From Acidipropionibacterium virtanenii (GTDB taxonomy: Bacteria; Actinomycetota; Actinomycetes; Propionibacteriales; Propionibacteriaceae), in assembly GCF_003325455.1 (NCBI RefSeq), contig NZ_CP025198.1, positions 1,054,001 to 1,118,000 of the forward strand: a stretch of 64,000 bases of DNA, given 5' to 3'. Shown here one piece after another: positions 61,819 to 64,000 of the stretch. The stretch's first letter is position 1; the number at the start of each line of letters is the position of its first letter. The notes below the pieces were generated by a model, which searched no databases, was not told the origin of the DNA, and saw only the letters and a program-made list of their open reading frames with translations. The position numbers were made by a program, and so were the translations under genes.

Positions 61819-62633
61819 GACGAGGCCTCGGTGGTGAGCGCCAGGGACGCGTAGCCGACGACCCGCGAGGGGTCCCCGGCCGTGTCGGCGGAGGTGGCCC
61901 TGGCCAAGATGTGCGTGAGCCAGCCGAGCTGCCGGGCGGCGTGCAGCATGCCGTTGAGCGGATAGGCCCCGCAGGCCCGGTCGGCGGAGATCGTGTCCTG
62001 CCGGTCGAGGATCCGGGAGATCGTGCGGTCATCCAGGCGCCGGGCCTGGTCGTGGGCGTGATAATGGGACAGGTCGGAGCTGATGACGATGAATGTGTCG
62101 GGATCGGCCGCCAGCTTCTCGATGACCTGGGCGACGGAGCCGGGTTCGGCCAGGCCCACCGCCAGTGGCGTGATCGGCACGTCACCGAGGATCCGTTGGA
62201 TGAAGGGGATCTGCACCTCCAGCGAGTGCTCCTCGGCATGGGTGGCGGCATGCACGCTCACCTGGGCAAGGCCGTCCAGCCCCGACGCGTCCACGGGGCA
62301 GACGCCCAGCGGCGTGGCGTAGCGGCAGGTGGCCGGCAGTGCCAGGCCGCTGATCGCGACCCGGTGGGTGGGGCCAAGAACGGCGATCCGGCGGGGCGGG
62401 CGCTGCACGGCGAGGCGGGCGAGCAGCCGGTAGCCGTGGGCGGCGACCTGCCCGGAGTAGACGTAGCCGGCGTGCGGGACGATCAGCCCCCGCAGGAGAA
62501 CGGGATCGATCTCCTCCTCATCGGAGTCCGTCGAGGCCAGAAGCCGGTCGATCGTCCCGGCGAGTTCGACGGGATCGGCGGGGTAGAAGAATCCGGCCAC
62601 CGCCGGGGGCCGGGTCGTGTCCTGGGCTCTCAT
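61815..62633 (-). CDS. amrB: MEMO1-family protein (AmrB)
   Basis: A 272-residue MEMO homologue related to class III nonheme-iron dioxygenases. Motifs include AGFFYPADPVELAGTIDRLL, VPHAGYVYSGQVAAHGYRLL, GPTHRV and VISSDLSHYHAHDQA, whose histidines would bind a metal in the dioxygenase fold. The ATG at 62633 is preferred over an upstream in-frame start that would add 14 residues. It is the first gene of the three-gene amrB-amrA-amrS operon. Confidence 0.92.
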   Translation of the reverse strand: MRAQDTTRPPAVAGFFYPADPVELAGTIDRLLASTDSDEEEIDPVLLRGLIVPHAGYVYSGQVAAHGYRLLARLAVQRPPRRIAVLGPTHRVAISGLALPATCRYATPLGVCPVDASGLDGLAQVSVHAATHAEEHSLEVQIPFIQRILGDVPITPLAVGLAEPGSVAQVIEKLAADPDTFIVISSDLSHYHAHDQARRLDDRTISRILDRQDTISADRACGAYPLNGMLHAARQLGWLTHILARATSADTAGDPSRVVGYASLALTTEASS

Positions 62634-62818
62634 CGTTGTCACCCCCTGTCCACCACTGGCGTACACCATCGCCATGCACCCTTGCCCGACACCATTGGCG
62701 CACGCGACATCTCAGCGTTCGGTCCTGCCCCCAGGATAGGCGTGCTGCGGCCTGACGACAGAGCTGCCGGGTGAGGAATCTCCTGAGGTCCGGGCCTGTT
62801 GGGGCAGACTGGGGGGCC

Positions 62819-63304
62819 ATGATGACTCCGGTTCTGACGACCCTCGGATTCGTGCTCCATCCCGACCGCGAGCGGGTGCTCATGGTGCACCGGGTGGCCC
62901 GTCCCGATGACGACCAGCTCGGCAAGTACAACGGGCTGGGAGGCAAGGTGGAGCCCGGCGAGGACGCGGCGTCCGGGATGCGCCGGGAGTTGCGCGAGGA
63001 GGCCCGCATCGAGGTGGACTCGATGTCGCTGCGCGGCACCGTCTCGTGGCCCGGCTTCGGGCGCCACGGCGAGGACCATTTCGGGCTGATCTTCGTCATC
63101 GACTCCTGGCACGGAGACATCCCCGACGCCAACGCCGAAGGGCCGCTGAGCTGGGAGCGCATCGACCGACTGTCCGAGCTCCCGATGTGGGAGGGGGACC
63201 GGTTCTTCCTGCCACTCGTCTTCGACGAGGCCGTTCATCAGTTCCACGGCTGCATCCCTTACGAGAACGGCCGCCCCACCGGGTGGAGCCGCACCCTGTT
63301 GTGA
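62819..63304 (+). CDS. NUDIX hydrolase (8-oxo-dGTP diphosphatase-like)
   Basis: A 161-residue NUDIX protein. The box GGKVEPGEDAASGMRRELRE, then EARIE, fits GX5EX7REUXEEXGU at residues 41-63 with all catalytic glutamates. The VLMVHRVARPDDDQLGKYNG and WPGFGRHGEDHFGLIFV regions resemble MTH1/MutT-type 8-oxo-dGTP hydrolases. The ATG at 62819 is directly followed by a second ATG. It is divergent from the amr operon and precedes a family B palindrome. Confidence 0.88.
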   Translation: MMTPVLTTLGFVLHPDRERVLMVHRVARPDDDQLGKYNGLGGKVEPGEDAASGMRRELREEARIEVDSMSLRGTVSWPGFGRHGEDHFGLIFVIDSWHGDIPDANAEGPLSWERIDRLSELPMWEGDRFFLPLVFDEAVHQFHGCIPYENGRPTGWSRTLL

Positions 63305-63324
63305 TGTTGCTCCCCGGCGATCCC

Positions 63325-63389
63325 CAATGTGGCGTCAGGCGGCGCGATCCGGCTGGTTCCCCCTCCGGATGCCTGTGTGCGCCACATTG
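63325..63389 (+). repeat. 65-bp palindromic element, family B, copy 3
   Basis: Starts CAATGTGGCGT and ends GCGCCACATTG, 65 bp in all; the outer pairing extends to CCCC/GGGG. TGCC at unit positions 46-49 is shared with copy 1. Located between the NUDIX gene and the THUMP-like methyltransferase start. Confidence 0.92.
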
Positions 63390-63407
63390 GGGGCCGGAGC
63401 AGCGCCA

Positions 63408-63413
63408 TAGGCT
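63408..63413 (+). promoter_or_regulatory. -10 box of the THUMP-like methyltransferase
   Basis: TAGGCT at 63408-63413 is followed by 6 bp and the ATG at 63420, consistent with a leaderless message. Confidence 0.5.
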
Positions 63414-63419
63414 GAGGCC

Positions 63420-64000
63420 ATGGATCCGGATCTGGCACGGCGACTCACCTCGGCCGAGGGAGCCGAGGCCCTGGATGCGGCACGCGCCGAGACCGACCCC
63501 GACTCGCTGGGCGCCGCGACGCGCCTGCGCTCCCGGTTCGATCCGGATCTGGCGGCTGCTGCACTGGACCAGGTCTCGCTGCGCAGCCGGGCCGTCGACA
63601 AGATCGGTCCGGCGGGCGCCCAGATGATGTGGACCCGCGATGGCCTGGAGCAGGCCACCCGCGGCCCGGTGTCGGCCTGGCGCGCCGCCCGCCTCAGACA
63701 GGCCGGAATCAGGCGCGTCGTCGATCTGGGCTGCGCATGCGGAGCCGACTCGCGCGCCTGTCTGGACGCGGGCCTGGAGGTCACCGCCGTCGAGATCGAT
63801 CCCGCGGTCGCAGAACTCGCCCGGTTCAATCTGCCCGGCGCCCGAGTGCTGTGCGGCGACGTGGAGGCCCTGGCTGACGAACTGATGGCGGGTGCCGCAG
63901 CCACCGCCGTGATGCTCGACCCGGCCCGCCGCACCGGACGAGGGCGCAGCTGGCGGATCGAGGACATCCGACCGTCCTGGGGGTTCGTCCGGCAGATGCT
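63420..64000 (+). CDS. THUMP-like class I methyltransferase (cut by window edge)
   Basis: The first 193 residues of an actinobacterial SAM-dependent methyltransferase. After an alpha-helical N-terminus, SAM motif I is RRVVDLGCACGADS, then VTAVEIDPAVAELARF and AVMLDPARRTGRGRSW, the DPARR pattern of the THUMP-like group. The family is presumed to act on RNA; the substrate is unknown. The C-terminal THUMP-like part lies outside the window. A TAGGCT -10 box lies six bases before the ATG. Confidence 0.85.
   Translation, partial: MDPDLARRLTSAEGAEALDAARAETDPDSLGAATRLRSRFDPDLAAAALDQVSLRSRAVDKIGPAGAQMMWTRDGLEQATRGPVSAWRAARLRQAGIRRVVDLGCACGADSRACLDAGLEVTAVEIDPAVAELARFNLPGARVLCGDVEALADELMAGAAATAVMLDPARRTGRGRSWRIEDIRPSWGFVRQM

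Overview
The window is high-GC actinobacterial DNA, most likely from the Propionibacteriaceae. The evidence is the ribosomal-protein gene order, zinc-type S14 and L36, GTG starts, many apparently leaderless genes with a TANNNT box 6-8 nt before the start codon, MgtA-like glycosyltransferases, and a cobalamin riboswitch beside an ECF transporter. This assignment is inference; no rRNA gene is present to fix it. I found no tRNA, rRNA, prophage or cas gene.

Region 1 (1-27.2 kb) is the S10-spc-alpha ribosomal superoperon: rplW(partial)-rplB-rpsS-rplV-rpsC-rplP-rpmC-rpsQ, rplN-rplX-rplE-rpsZ-rpsH-rplF-rplR-rpsE-rpmD-rplO, secY-adk-map, infA-rpmJ-rpsM-rpsK-rpsD-rpoA-rplQ. Non-ribosomal cargo interrupts it at three junctions. 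A short UvrA paralogue lies between rpsQ and rplN. A complete oligopeptide ABC transporter (two permeases, fused double ATPase, lipoprotein) plus a PH-domain membrane protein lies between rplO and secY. A DUF559 nuclease-fold protein and a DUF1707 protein lie between map and infA. Near-perfect palindromic terminators without T-tracts mark several junctions.

Region 2 (27.2-38.9 kb) separates rplQ from truA and is accessory. It holds an IS30-family element whose transposase is split by an intact IS3-family element, a glycosyltransferase with a coupled transglutaminase-fold protein, a class I glutamine amidotransferase, superoxide dismutase, and a cobalamin-riboswitch-controlled ECF operon (DUF4430 surface protein, EcfT, fused EcfA-EcfA', S component).

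Region 3 (38.3-53 kb) returns to housekeeping genes: an RsmC-like methyltransferase, truA, trmB, a MarR regulator, rplM-rpsI, an atypical SDR, glmM, coaA, a methyltransferase, glmS, acpS, nnr and an MgtA-like glycosyltransferase. Region 4 (53-64 kb) holds a DEAD-box helicase with a long disordered RD/RG-rich N-terminus, the t6A/acetylation cluster (GNAT-TsaE fusion, tsaB, rimI, tsaD), a C1B aminopeptidase, the AmrS-AMMECR1-MEMO1 trio, a NUDIX hydrolase and the start of a THUMP-like methyltransferase.

The most unusual structure is a set of seven palindromic elements in two sequence families, all exactly 65 bp between the outer ends of their inverted repeats. Three family-A copies form an array with an exact 91-bp period directly upstream of the DUF559 nuclease-fold gene. 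One array copy has its central motif inverted exactly about the centre of the unit.
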